Source of the DNA: Coturnix japonica | Taxonomy: Eukaryota > Chordata > Aves > Galliformes > Phasianidae | Reading direction: 5' to 3' | NCBI RefSeq assembly: GCF_001577835.2 | Contig: NC_029516.1 | Coordinates: forward strand, 160,563,911 to 160,627,910 | Length of the DNA stretch: 64,000 nucleotides | In this document: piece after piece, positions 1-13,600 of the stretch | Layout: each line of letters starts with the position of its first letter | How positions within the stretch are numbered: the first letter of the stretch is position 1 | Made by a program: the position numbers and the translations under genes | Notes under the pieces: generated by a model | Told to the model about the DNA's origin: nothing | The model's input: the letters and a program-made list of their open reading frames with translations, nothing else | Databases searched by the model: none

Positions 1-2224
1 AAGTATGACTGAAACGTGTGGTGCTACTTCATGCCAGTAGAGAATGTTGCCCTTATGCTAAATGTTCAGATTAAACACCTTGCAGCTGTTTGTTAAACTA
101 AAACAATTTTTAAAAAGCCTGGAAGTAAACCAAACCACAAATGTGTTTCCTGTCTCCAGCCACCACTCGTAATACATGTTTGCTCTGCAGAGAATATTGT
201 CCTTTTGGCTATGCAGAAATTACTTAAGTGCCGTTTGTTTTCTGATCAGCTGCCAAGCTTCCATTCTGAAATGTGTAAGGATTTCTTAAACGCTGCTTCT
301 TACCCTAAAGCCATATGATGTTTTACTGCAAGTCATAGTTGTGTACTGATTTTTGGAAGACTACAGTAGAAAAGTGCCCTTACACGCTTTGGCACCTCTA
401 GCAACCAGTGTAAACTATGTTGATACGCTGTAATAGCTTTTATTACTTCGAAGTAGATTTTAATATCATGCAAACATGATTCCAGATGCTTAGGAAACAA
501 CTTTCAGAATTCTAGAATAATTTCAGTTGGAACATTTTCGCAATATATTTTGAATTATAATATGCCCACTGAATTTTAGAAGCAGAAAAGCAGTAAAAGA
601 AGTTTCAACCAGTTGCACATTTATGCAAATAGAAGCAGACATTTTAGCACTTAGAAAATAAATAATGCTCTTTAAAAATCTGAGTAGGTCTCACTAGCTT
701 CACTGTACAAAAGCTACTGTACGTGATGGCAATGGCCTATGAGAACTTCAATAGAGTGCTTGCAGAAAATAGACATGTTATTTCTGGAATGCTGTACTGT
801 TTTCACAGAGCGCTGCTTCAACTCTGTGTGCTTTACCATAGGTGTCAGCAAGCAAACCTGCCCTGCATCCTGAGCAAAATAAGCCCTTAGCAGAACAGGG
901 ATGAGGTTTGACAGCAGGTTTTCAGAAATGGGTTTGCAGCCTGTGTGATTAAAGAGAGTTTTATACTTGTCTGTCCAAGTCCCTTCTATAAGTAGACAGC
1001 TTGAGATTACAACAGCATCCTAATTTGCTGTCAGCCCTCACCTACCTTCCTGGAAAGCACTCCTACCCTGCAGGCTGATACTTTTTGTGCTTGCTTTCCC
1101 CCTCCAGGTATAATTACCACTTATTATAATAAGGTGCTGGATAAGCTTAGATGTAAAGCTTACTCCAAATGGTGAGAAGCTGAAATGGGAAGACGTGTGG
1201 AAGATCCTGGGCATACAGGTGGCTCTCCAATGCACTGGTTGTGGCTGAAAGGCAGCATGTGGATTGCACCTTTAAAAATGCGATGGATTGTTATTATTAT
1301 TTTTAAATCTAACAGTCTAAATAGGGCTCTGAGCCTGTGGATTTGCTCTGTGTGGGTGAGTTGTGTCTGCATGGAGTCTTGTTTGTGGCAAGAGGAGCTG
1401 AGAGCACTTGGCCCTGAAGCCAGCAGGCCTTGGTGTGTGAGAAGAATCCTGCTGGGGACAGGGCAGGCAGAGCAGTGGACAGGCCTGCTCTCTGGCATCC
1501 TCTTCTTCAGCATCTTCTTCCTTCCATGAAGTGGTATGAGTTTGTGCCCAACTAGAAGCTGTGTCACAAGGACACCTCCAGCAAGGCAGCATTAACATGC
1601 AGAACCATGTGTCATATTTCCCAGTTTCTGCCTCTTTTGCATCTGCGGCTGGATTTGAGAAAATAATAAAGTACCTACACAGGGCTTTGACTGTCCCACA
1701 GCCATCCTTCAAAGACAATGGATGATGGAGTTCAGATGATCTTCTGTGATAAACCAGTTGCACCCCCAGACTTTCTAGTATGGTCAGGGACTCCTTTCAA
1801 GCCATGTACCTTAATAAGCTATCAGCATGACAGAGGCTACATTCATCAAGAGCATAAGCAGGACTGTTCCTGTTTTCTAGCATGCAGTCCCATGCATGGC
1901 TGTTTCAATATATAAGAAAATCTTTCTCTGCATTTTTTGCTTTTCTCTTTTTCACACACAGAATGTGATGATCGGTTACCGTGATACTGCCAGGTTGGTG
2001 AGGATACAGTATGACACACATCCAAACTATCATTTATGATGAAATTAGATAGTTGTTGAAGTCTTGAAATGTTAACACTGCACTTGAGTGCACTCTTAGC
2101 AGCTGTGGGACACAGATCAGTGCTCACTGATGTATTACAGGTCTGGGTTTTATTCCCACCTTATCTCAGAGAAAACAAGAGTGCACACCACTATGAAGCT
2201 ATTTTCTTGTGATTAGTTAAAGAA

Positions 2225-2605
2225 TACTTGTAGAGTGGGTTGGGTTGGAGGGGGCCTTTAAGGTCATCTAGTTCCAATCCTCTGCTATAGGAAGAGACAC
2301 TTCTCACTTGATAAGGTTGCTAAAAGCCCCATCCAGCCTGGCCTTAAGTGCTTCCAGGGAGGGCCATCCACAATGCCTCTTGGCAGCCTGTTCCAGTGTC
2401 TCACTGCCTTCATGGTAAAGAATTTATTCCTAATATTTAGTCTCAGCCTACCCTCCTCCAGTTTAAAGCCATTTCTCCTTGTCCTGACACTACATGCCAT
2501 TACAAAAAGTCTCTCCCCAGCTGTCCTGTAAGCCCCCTTCTGGTACTGGAAGGCCTCTGTAAGGCCCCCTGGCACCTTCTCTTCTCCGGGCTGAAGAGAC
2601 CCAGT
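2225..2605 (-). mobile_element. CR1 LINE fragment
   Basis: Read on the minus strand, it encodes the end of the CR1 ORF2 (RTRRNGFKLEEGRLRLNIRNKFFTMKAVRHWNRLPRG is the recognisable pattern, with interruptions elsewhere). It ends in the GGTTGGACTAGATGACCTT-like 3' region. Truncated at its 5' end, as nearly all CR1 copies are. Confidence 0.85.
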
Positions 2606-3668
2606 GAATAATACTGTAATAAGTTTGTTATCTCGGATGCAAAACAACTTCTAACCACACAATGTGCATAATACACCTTATGCATTAAATGATTTCCACC
2701 AGTAAACAATCCTGGTTTCAAAGCTCCAGTTAACAAAGCCAGTGTCATTAGCAAAAATATGAAGCAAACATCTATTAAGCTGACATGGAATTTTCTCCTG
2801 ACAGGAAATTTTATGAACTTAAGTGTCAAAGAAGGAGACACAGAAAGAAAGTGCAAACATCAGTAGCTGAGCTCCAGTGTGAGCTCCATTAAGAAAGTGA
2901 CTGGACTTAATTTTTCTAGACCAGAACTGTTTTGAAGGATGTCTCTGCTGGTCACAAATCATGTGTTGGCCCTGACTGATATATTCATTTTGGCTAAAAT
3001 CTGCAATGTGGGCTGGGCTGCATACAGTTCTGACTGTGCAGATAACTGCTGTTTTCCCCAGCTTTAGGAAGGTGTGAAGAGCTCCTGCTTCTCTCTCTGG
3101 GTTGCTCCAATCCAGCACTCTGACTCAGTAAAGAGAATGTAAATGCAGAAGCTGAAAATTAATTTGCTGCATTTTTTTCCTAAAGATAATTTGCTGATTC
3201 TTTAAATTGATTCAAAGCAAGACCCTGAGATAAACAGAATAATCCTGTGGTCTGTGAATGCTGTGAGTTCTGGCATCTGCTCTGCCTTGGTGAGCTCTGC
3301 ACTTTGGAATAGGTGTCAGAGTTGTGGCTAAAACGAAGTTGGGTTTATGCCATGAGCTGCAAGCTCTACAGACATAGGGATGAAACTGGGAAGAGCTGAG
3401 CAAACTGGGAAGAATTGAGTCTTTACCTGGGCTTCAGAATGGGCACAAATATTGCATTTAAGAAAATATTTTACTTGATATGCCTATGTGTGGAATGAGA
3501 CTAGGCTGAGTTGTTCACTCTAGGAGGAATTTGGAAATTTCTGATGTAGGCGTAGCTGCTGGGCAGGGTCTCACCTGTCTGGACTGCTTTGTGTTCCAAC
3601 CCAATGTGTAGCTGCCATTGCCCCTCTCTGCTAATGAAACTGCATTTCTCACCTACCTCATGTGTAGG

Positions 3669-4004
3669 ACTTCTGAGATTGCTCAGTCTGGAGGAGTCCC
3701 AGGGGAGACCTTATTGCTCTCTACAACTGCCAGAAAGGAGGTTGTGGTGAGATGGGGGTCAGCCTCTGCTCACAGGTAACAGTGACAGGACAAGACATAG
3801 TGGCCTTAAGTTGCACCAGAGAAGGTTCCATTTGGATAATAGAAACAGTTTCTTCTCAGGAGGAGCAGTGAGGCACTGGCACAGGCTGGAGGTGTTCAAG
3901 AACCATGAGATGTGGCACTGAGAGATGTGGTTAGTGGGTGTTGTAGGGTTGATGGTTGGACTGGAAGATCTTAGTGGTCTTTTCCAATCTTCATGATTCT
4001 GTGA
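3669..4004 (+). mobile_element. CR1 LINE fragment
   Basis: Runs from a GGAGACCTTATTGCTCT-like ORF2 segment to a 3' end with GATCTTAGTGGTCTTTTCCAA and CATGATTCTGTGA. The coding sense is decayed. Confidence 0.85.
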
Positions 4005-5229
4005 CTTCAGAGGTTAAAGAGCAGAGTGTTGTGTCCGTAGAAATCAGCCATGGAGATGGCATTGAGACTGTGTCTTTAGAGGAAATAGATTTCTGCAGCT
4101 GCAGAAGCTGTCATCTGCAGAGAAAAGTTCTAACAGAGGACAATAATGAGAACAAGGTGTGTGGTTAGGATGGAGCACAAGCAGTGTGTGAAAAGAACGT
4201 AAGGAAGCTGAGATACCTGCAGTAGCTCATGCCAGCTTATGTACATTGGGGTACAGATTGCTTCCCTAAATGATAGATAGGGTGAAGTCATCCACTGGAA
4301 TCAAGGGGAAGTTTCCCATTGGCATATACAGTCTTTGTATCATCGATTTCATAACAGCTTAACATAGACTTGAAATCTCTGTGGGTGTCTATAATTTCTT
4401 CCATTGCTTTCAATACAAATAGACAGTTAAGCTGATGTCTCCACCACACTAAGAATTAAAACAAACACCTTGGGGATCATATTGTTCAGGTACCTGTTTT
4501 TCTGAGAAACCCCATGGAAGTTTCAGTGGGGGAAGAAGGAGCACTGCTTGCTCTTTTGTGGTTTCTGGTAAACACAGCATTGCCCGAGTGAGCGTGGATG
4601 TGTTTGCTTTCATATGAGCTGGATGCAACGAGGATGTATTTTCTGTGTTTGGCTGACTACTGAGAGCTTTCAGCTTCATATGTTACACCCACAAAATTGA
4701 AGCATCCTTTTAAATCACTGTGCTTTGGGAAAAAAAAAAAAAAAATAGGCACAAAATACCTATTCTGATTAATTTGAAAAATAATAGGTGTGAAAACTAG
4801 GCCCTGAAAATGTCAGGAGAAAACTCTTCAATTATCTTTTCACTAATTTCAGGCTGCAGAATGATTTTAATCTATTCCTGAATAAGCTGGGAGTCCCTCT
4901 AGATATCCTCAAATAACAGAATTTACTTCTTGGTTAAAATCATGCATGAAAATTTCAGACCCCAAAATAGTAACTTTGTGAAGAAATACCCAACTGAGGC
5001 GAGACAGGTGTAGTGGGAATGCCATCTAAGTGCCAACGTTAGCCCAGATTCTACATGAAGCAGAACATGACCGCTGACTTCGCAGGATAACCCTGTCTTT
5101 CAGATATCAGTTCACAGTCCCTTCTTAACAAATGAGGATGAAGGCTGTTTTCCTTTACAGACTGGGAAGGTGTTACTTTGTGGGGTCCCACAAGTATTGA
5201 TTGTAGAATGAATTTAGGAGAACGCAGAG

Positions 5230-5472
5230 AATTCTGAGAAGGCCCGAGATTACCGGCATACTTTTACTAGGAGAGTGGTTAGGCCCTGGAAAAGGCTGCC
5301 CAGGGAGGTTGTGGATGCCCCGTCCTTGGAGGTGTTCAAGGCCAGGTTGGACAGGGCCCTGGGCAACCTGATCTAGTAAAGGTGTGTGTTTGGTGGCCCT
5401 GCCAGGCAGGGGGGTTGGAACTACATGATCCTTGAGGTCCCTTCCAACCCGGGTCATTCTGTGATTCTGTGG
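5230..5472 (+). mobile_element. CR1 LINE fragment (3' end)
   Basis: Contains the ORF2 tail pattern (GAGAGTGGTTAGGCCCTGG, CTGCCCAGGGAGGTTGTGGA) and a 3' end of CTTCCAACCCGGGTCATTC followed by two ATTCTGTG-type octamers. The subfamily differs from the GGATGTGGTCA type seen elsewhere in the window. Confidence 0.85.
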
Positions 5473-7518
5473 AAGTTTTTTAACGATGTCATGAATCACA
5501 TTGGCATAAGCACTGATTTTTGCATAATTCTATTTGAATGAATTTTCAAAGAGTGTATATGTGACTGCTTAGCATTTTTTTAAAACAAGACCTATTTAAT
5601 GGCCAGAAAAATCAGCGAGCCATTAAAAACTGAACTTCAACATTACCTTTCATATAAATCCCTGTGCCTGAGGTTACAGCTTATCTGCATTTTCTTCAAT
5701 GTAACAAAACTTGTGTTTCATTCATGTCTTTTAAAAATGGAAGAAAAGGAACATCAATTGAGAGGATCAAAAGGATGCTTTTGATTTTCCCCCATCTTCC
5801 TGAGCTGTGGGGCTTTAGAAGGCCTGGTTGAATAAATAGCTTTGATTTTTGTCTGCTTTGTTTCAGAGAAAGAAGAGATTTTCACCTATATTATTTTTTG
5901 CTTTTTTTTTTGGTCAGGTAAACTCCGATAAAACACATCAGTCCTGTTTAGAGTTCGGATGATAGAGATGCATGGAAAGAACTAAAGATCTGAGTCAAAG
6001 GGACTTCACTAAAATAGCTGATTTATATTATTGCATTTTCCTTTTCTGAAACCAAGTTTGAGCCTTGCTGGCATCAGTAAACCTCGTACACCCTCCTTCG
6101 CTTATCTGTGTGACAAAGGTTTTGCTTAGTTTAATTTGGCATGTTTGTGGGATGACAAACCAGGGCAATGAAATGTGGGAGCAGGAATGATCCAAGTTGA
6201 GTGGCCTATATGGAAATATTTGAGGCTGAGTCTGCAGGAATTTGAGTATGGTTTAATGAACATTTGTGGTTGTTTGGTTGCAGCAGTGAAACATGAAAGG
6301 TTTTGTTCTGACTATTGTCATTACTGGATTCAAATATAAGCACTGTTTCTCCATTTAACCTTTGAGATAAAGACCGGGCATGATTTCTACACAGGTGGAC
6401 TGGTCATCTTTCTCTATTTCTATTAAAGTTGTCGGGCCAAGTACCAGCAAACTGCCAGTCACCAATGAACTGCTGAATTGGTCAGTTCTCATGCAGGTGG
6501 CATGTTGTGGGCTACACAGTGTGTGTCAGCAACACCCAGTGTGTTGGACCAAAGTTCCTCTCTGTTTTTTAACCTCTGCCCTCATGAGCACCCCTTCTGC
6601 TTAAGAGCAATCAGATAACTTTGGTTTGCATTATTCATCTGAAAGATGTTTTTCTTCTTTCTCTCTTCCCTAAAGGAGCAGGTAATTAAAGACAAGAGGG
6701 AAACTGTCAGTTAAGTTGAGGAATTCCTTCATAAACTCAGGCTCCCAACCAGAAAGGGGAAAACAGAAAAACCAAGATGCTCACCAGCCCCTTGCACATC
6801 AGTGAAAGTGTGTCCTGTTAATGTAGGCCAATCTGAGAGCTTATCCTTTCTCTCCCTGCTGTCAGGATTTCCTAAATAATTTCCTGAGTAATCCAGCTAC
6901 AGGCAGCAAGGAGAGGAGGCTGGGAAATCAGCCAGGCTGTAAGGGAGGTGTAAGGAGGCTTGTAATCTTCTTCGAAGATTTTCTCTGCTCACTCTTGTTT
7001 TCTTTCATATCCCTCCTGTGTGTTTTGGGGCTTTCACTTTGTAATGTCCATTTCTTCTCTCAACAAAATCATTAGGTGTTTGTCTTTCATTCCAGTGGGT
7101 ATAGGAATAAACCATAAGCTCAAAGCTGCTCACTTCAGGCTTTTCTTGCCAAGCTGATCCAACCGAGATTTAGCTTGACTTTTCTTTTTCTTTTTGCTTG
7201 TTGAAGAATATATGAAGAATATATTTGAATAAAAACAGAACTGTTTGTTCAGCCAAAAGGAAGGGTTTCATTTGGAAAGACCTCTAGGGAATGCAAGTAA
7301 TTGGAAAAGTCAGATCTACAAGATCTGGAGAAAAAAATGCTGATAGGTCCTGGCTTTAATCCAGAAGTTCCTTAGGTAAAGCACACCATAGTGCAGGAAG
7401 CCCAGATCTGGTTCTGACATCTGCTTTTTGCAGTGGGTGTGAACAGTCTCTGCCCAGTCCTCACTCACTGACATCTGGGTTAATTGGTTTCCTTTATTCC
7501 CTCTGTTTCCATTTGCAG

Positions 7519-7689
7519 GGAAGGCTGCTTCTCCCCCATCAGCCCAGAGGCATGTCCCCTTGTGCAGTCCTTCATGTGCCACAACAGGACGTTCCTCCTT
7601 GATGGCCACGTGCAGCTGAAGACAGGCTTGCAGACCCAGGAGCGACACCTCTTCCTCTTCACAGACCTTCTGGTTGTTGCCAAGTCCAA
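7519..7689 (+). CDS. ARHGAP20: ARHGAP20 exon: start of PH domain
   Basis: The acceptor is TTTGCAG at 7512-7518 and the donor GTGAGT starts at 7690. The exon encodes residues 1-56 and two bases of residue 57. It contains the first PH beta strands: [12 protein letters not shown], then [20 protein letters not shown]. The first base completes a codon begun in an exon upstream of the window. An ATG at 7484 opens the same frame, but it lies before the splice acceptor and is unlikely to be the true start because the family has a longer amino terminus. Confidence 0.93.
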
Positions 7690-10600
7690 GTGAGTATGGC
7701 ATCCCCTCCTACAGAGTATCCCTATTTCTCTGTAGAGGAATTCCTTCATGCTTTTTTGGTAGTAAATCTCCCCTAAATCATCAAGCAGCTTTTTGTTCGG
7801 TCAACATGAGTTAGGTGTCTGAACTCAGCAGTCACTTTTTTAGACATTAGAACCCATATTGTTCACAGCACAGAGCAGTAGCAGATGTTCTTGAACACAC
7901 TGCTTATATCAAGTTCCCTGCCTTGCGAACTGAGTATTATTAAACTCACCACTGCTCAGTGTGTCCCTTGGGATCCCCTTAACTGAAAGTTGCATTAGAA
8001 AGTCATCATCAATCCTATGGGGTTGCTGTGTCGGTGAGAGGCTACAGGCTTTCACACTTACCTGGGAGCTGCTTTGATGCTCTCCAGTGATCATAGTTTT
8101 AAGGTTGGAAAGACCACTAAGATCATCTAGTCCAACCATCAACCCATGCCTGTGACCACTCTAGACCACATCACTCAGTGTGACATCCACCCTTCTCTTG
8201 AAAACCTCTGGGAATGGTGATTCTACCACCTCCCTCATCATCCTGTGCCTCACCACTCCTTCTGAGAAGAAAGGTGGTAAGCAGCTGATGAGCAGCTGCC
8301 TTAGAACAGAAGTCATTGGCAGCACCACAGTGCTGTGCCAGGAGCAGCATGGGGCTGGGAAGCCGTGCTCAATGGTCTGGGCCGAGCTCCTGTGCAGTCA
8401 GGCTTGCTGCTAAGCTCTGATTGTTCACTCTACCATTCACAATTAAATCAGATTTACAAGCTGTGTCTAGCATGCCAGCTTCATGCAGCATTTGTAGTTT
8501 AAGGCAATTTTAGAGGGTGCTTTCGCTTGTTGTTATGGGAAAATAACCATAAAGGATCCTGAAACAGCTTCATTCTCTGTTAGGCACTGTTTGTAGTCTC
8601 ACAGGGTGGGTAATCTCAATGTGAATCCTGGGCTTTTGCGATGTGTCTCTTTGCTTAAGCAGTTGTTTCAGAGGCCGCTGGGAAAAGCCAGAATAAATCT
8701 GTGTTTTCAGTATAAATCTGAACAGTGTCTGTTTGAATCACACATAGTGAATGCAACCCCCCCAGATGAACTCCTTCACCTTATGTGGTGTGACAACACG
8801 GAGAGTACTGTACCCAGACATGCTCTGCTAAGGGTGGGTGTGAACACTGAGATATTTACAGGACATCTTATTGCTCTAGCAGTAATATAAATGTTATTGC
8901 CTTTGTTTGTGACTGTGTTGTGTTTAGGCTGGGATTCATCTCCATTTAAGCTTTCAAATGCTTATGAGTATTTGCAGCTCACCTAGGTTTGTAGGGTCCT
9001 TTGTGTCAGCAGGGGAAAGCCAGCACCTCCCTGTGGCAAACCCTTTAGAAAACAGCATCAGCAGTGGAGAGGGGGGTGCTCCCAATGGCTGCTCAGTGGC
9101 ATCATCTCACCGCCTTAGGTGTGAGCTCCTGAGCTGTGGAAGGCTGAAGCCACGTGAGGTGAGTCCCTCCAGTCAGCATGCTGAGCCCCAGGCTGAGCTG
9201 TGCGTTCCTGCAGGTCTGGCTGGCTCCCAGTAGCATTGGAAAGCCCTACTCTGTGTCACCACTCCAAAATATGGTCCCCAGGGAGAAAATAACAGCTCTT
9301 ACAGCACTTGATTTAATGTGGTGAGGAGTCTGCAATGTTTGATGGAGTTGGAACAGAACAAATTGTGCTTCTGCATGTGGAAAGAAAAGGGGAGAAATAA
9401 GCCACATCTTTGCTAGAAATGATAAAAATAGTTTTTGGAGTGATATCGCTTCGTGTATTTTGAATTATATTCATGCATTTTAAAGAACTCATTGGGATGT
9501 TCTCTCTATAGCCTCCCTGACAGCATTTTTTTTTTAAACATCAGAGCTGTCACTAATGAACACTATGTGAAAATCAGCATTTTTAAAGGTACCACACACT
9601 AAAATACCATTGCTGATTCCTAGAGGAAAACCTGAGTGGTACGTACTGCTCTGCAGCCATAACTAGGGATTGCTGTTGACTTTCCAATAATGGACACAGA
9701 GTCGGACCACAGGGTCACCAGGATAATGTGTAGACAGAATTGATGATGCAGATGAGTCTGACTTAACTTCAAGGTTATTCCATGTGCAGGTGTTAAAAGT
9801 TTGTATTATTCTTTTCATTAGGCAGTTCTTTTAACTTGGAGCCTATACACATCTAAGAGATGGCTCTTACATGCAGCTCAGAGCACTGTCAGTGCCAGCT
9901 GAGCTGGAGGTAGCTGGTCACTGCACAAAGGAGCTCATGTGTAATTAGATTTTGTGTGATTGGCAAATGGGTGTACATTCCTCTAAAGAGGAGCAACAAA
10001 TATCTTGTGTCCTCTAAGTTGGCTGAGCGAAGTCCTGCCCAGCACTGAGCTCCTGCTTAAAAGGAATGAATTGGCATTGCTCCCATGGAAATGTGGGGAG
10101 GTGAGTCCTCTCCACAGCTGATCTCGTGTGCCTTTGGACAAGGTGCCTATCAATTTTCTGATACTTTATAATCATTTTTTAAATGCAGACTGTTATCTTT
10201 TCAGTTCATCCATTAGCCCAGCTGGTGAAAAATAAGACTAATACCCCGTGCTTGTCTCTCTTCTGTCCCTTCATTTAATGCCTTCGTGTGAGGACTGCCA
10301 TACATTAATTGATTGAAAGGGTTGGGTATTTTTTTCACTAAACCTATAGTAAGAGTGCAAAATCGTATGCTGTTTTCCATTTACTGATTAGATTTCTTCT
10401 AGAGAGTGTGTGTTTTAATTCAGCAGAGTTCAAGGACGTTTCAGTTCACTGATCGAGGTTTCTCAAATAAGTTTTTATAAGGGAAGGAAATGGCCTCCTC
10501 TTTCTTCTCCATAACACACACACACATAAATACATTCATTTTAGGGTTATTTTCCGAACTTGGCTGGACATAGAAATTAATGGTTGAGTAAATACGTGGA

Positions 10601-13600
10601 ATTACGGTAGCGATTGCCCACTAGTTCCATTAATGCTTTTGTCAGAAAGTCCTATTAAGAAGATTAGCAAATCTAGTGAGAAGTTAATCTTCCATCTGTT
10701 AACAGCCTCAAGGTATCCAATTGCCACTTACAGAAAGCCAAAGGAACTGAGTTTGCTCTGCAGAGGTAAGACATCTCGGGGTACATCGGTACCTCCACCA
10801 TTGATGAGCATGAGTTTTCTTTGATTTCAGTGCAAATTGGATCTGCCTGATCTTTACAGGACTGCTTTAAAAAATTACCTTAGATAAAGATCATCTTTAA
10901 AAATATGAAATACTCTTTCCATTTTTCCAGTGTTCAGCCCTGCTTCTACCTTAGTCAGTAATGATAAATTCACTTCTAGAGGTAATGCCTTGGCCCTTAA
11001 ATAGCCAGCCCACCTTTCACCAACACTGAGAACTCATGGACTGGAGAAAGGATGTGGCAGATGGGGATAAAATACCTCAGGCCCTTTAGATGTTAATGGA
11101 GGCTCCCGTTTCAGTGCCTCTAGAAACCAGGCCACTCGAATACTGATGATAGCTGAGAGCTGTGACTAGGCATGGCAAATAGGGTAAGGATATACATCAG
11201 GAACGACGGGGTGAGCAGCTCTGTGTTTCACCCTGCCAACACCTGCTGCTGGCACTGCGGGGGCCTGGCTTTATGAACTGTAAATGCTAATAAGTGAAGC
11301 AGCCAGTAGAGAGTTCACTGTACTGAATACTGGGGAAAAGGAGTTGAGAAAGGGAAGCTCAGCAGGCTTATCCCCAGCATAACCCCAGTCTTAATGGTGC
11401 TGCCAGGCCAAGCACCCATTTATTTACATTTACACTACAATTTATGTCTGTATTTGGCTGTAAGTCTCCATTTTTTACAGTTCATTCCATGAACAGTCTT
11501 GATGCACTCCTTTCTGTATTCATCTTATCTGTTAGATCACAGATTGGCTCAATGATGAGCATATTGAAATATTCTAAGCTTCTTTTGGACAGGGTAACAA
11601 AGTGTAATAGCTTAAAGAGAGCTGGAATGTTCAGCTGGCAGGAAACACTACAATATGGCTTAAAAATGCAAGAGTTTGAGATGGCATTTTACAGTATTTT
11701 ACAGTGTTCTCACTCAAGTGCACCTTTTTGTTGTGGTGTGCACTGGAGGTCTTTTCTTTCCCAGCACTGTGAATGTGGCAGGGTTATCAGCAGTGCTCTG
11801 TTCAGAGATACCTGTCAGCACAATGTCAGCTGGACCAACAGAGGTACTGCAAGTTCATCTCAATCCTCTTTAAAGCTGCAAACTCCAAGTATTTTCATGC
11901 TTCAGACTGCATTAGTTCAGTCTGTTCTAATCAAATACCTTGTAAACAAGACTAATCTCTGAGAAGGTAGTCGTCGTGTACCAGAGCTCTAACGAAGTGC
12001 TTACCTGGCATATTTATTTATAGAGCACTAATCACCATGCTGCCTGGCACTATCCCCATCCACATTTGCAACAGCGCGATGAGCTGACATGCTCTTGTTT
12101 GTAGTCCTCGGATTAGAAGGGCCTTCAGGGAAGAGCCATTTCTTCTTCAGCCTTTCCCTGTTAGCACAGCAGGCTCGTGGTTTGGATGTACATTAAATTT
12201 CAAGAATTTAGAAAAATCATGTAATATGCCTTCTTTGTAAATAAGTAGATGTTCTGAGAACACAGTAGGTGTTCTTACAGCAGAACAGCTTTGCAAAAGT
12301 GGACTTGGGGTTCTGATGGACATGTGAACACGAATCAACAGTGTTCCAGAACACAAGTCTGCACTGTGCCTCTGTCATTAAGAAGGCAAACAGTATTCGT
12401 AGCTGCATTTGGAAAGCATTGCCAGCAGATCAAAGGAGGTTATCCTTGCCCTCTCCTCAGCTCTGGTGAGATCACATCTGGATTGCTGGGTCCTGTTCTG
12501 GGCACCCCAGTAGCAGAGACATATGGACATACTGGCGTGAGTCCAGTGAGGGGCTGTCAAGATAATGAAAGGACTGGAGCACCTCTGCTGTGAGGAGAAG
12601 CTGAGAGCTGGGTTTGTTCATCCTGGAGGAGAGGAGGCTCAGGGGGATCTCATCAGTGCCCATAAATACCTGGAGGCAGGCTGCCAAGAACTCAGAGCCA
12701 GGCTCTGCTCGGTAGTACCCAGTGCCAGGACATGTGGCAATGGGCACAAACTCGAGAGCAGGAGGTTCCCTCTGAACATGAGGAAGCTTTTGAACCAGAA
12801 AACCTCCAGAGGTGCCTTCTATCCCTACCAATCCTGTGATGCTGTGAAGTCCTGCAGATGGTTTGTGGAGGCCTGACATGACCCAAGCTGTTGTGTCTTT
12901 CCTGAGGACTAGCTTTTTCAGTCTGGTCAAGTTGTTGCTATTCACAATCACCATAGCTGTTGACCATGGAGCTAAGCAATCATACTGTACTGTTAACACC
13001 TCAGCAGAGCTGAAGTTGCTGAAGTCAAAGAGTGATTTTGCCTGATGGTGAAATTTGGAGGTGAGCTCCAGTCATGGGCAGTTTTGTCACGGAAAGCAAG
13101 ATGTCAGTGGATGATGTCACAAGCAGCCTATTTATCTCCCATATCAATTCTGTTGATCCCACTTGGATCAGAATTTGTTACATTTTCACATGCAAGCCAA
13201 ACAAAACGTTGGTTTCTTTAACTAAAGCAGAACTGCTCTTTCCATCCTTTCCTTTCAGATGCGCTCAAAGGAAGAGGAAACCTTAAGTTATTTAACCTGT
13301 CTCGTTATGTATTCCTGTGTGTGACAAACGTGAATTTCTGCCATCAGGTCGCACTCTCATTTCAAACTGAAGTGCCAAGCACGTCTCTGTGAGATGTGGA
13401 CAGCATTTTGCACAGAAGAAGTCTGCGAAGGCAGCACCGACCCAGACAGGTCCTTTGTTTTGGGCTGGCCCACCACTAACTGTGTGGCAAATTTCAGGTA
13501 AGAAACGAGGTATGTTTTATTTAACAAGTTACTGAAATGCGTTTAGGCTGAGAGGTAGAGACAGCCATAGAGTCATTTCAGAACCGGTGAATATAGGAAG

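Larger units (their letters stand above)
1..7518 (+). other. Upstream intron of ARHGAP20
   Basis: I looked for the basic amino-terminal segment expected just before the PH domain (a KTLAERRRSAPS-like motif) and saw no plausible exon. The stretch is therefore most likely one large intron, or intron plus unrecognised 5' UTR. It holds three CR1 fragments (2225-2605, 3669-4004, 5230-5472). The rest, including 1-2220 and 5475-7518, is plain AT-rich sequence without a recognisable gene. There is a short poly(A) run near 4730-4745. Confidence 0.6.
7690..13347 (+). other. ARHGAP20 intron (5.7 kb)
   Basis: Long intron that splits the PH domain. It contains a minus-strand CR1 fragment (8091-8275), a plus-strand CR1 fragment (12384-12849) and a short CA repeat (10514-10526). 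An open frame at 11444-11962 has no recognisable homology, codon pattern or splice context. I see nothing else. Confidence 0.8.

Noticed and set aside
1160-1763. Overlapping minus-strand open frames of 135 and 148 residues
   Set aside because: Different frames of the same stretch with no domain, and they lie in the upstream intron of ARHGAP20.
7484-7518. ATG at 7484 as the start of the RhoGAP protein
   Set aside because: It precedes a good splice acceptor in frame by chance; the family has additional amino-terminal sequence encoded upstream.
11444-11962. 172-residue plus-strand open frame in an intron
   Set aside because: No recognisable domain, no codon or splice support, and other frames overlap it.
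12472-12999. 175-residue minus-strand open frame
   Set aside because: It is antisense to the CR1 fragment at 12384-12849.
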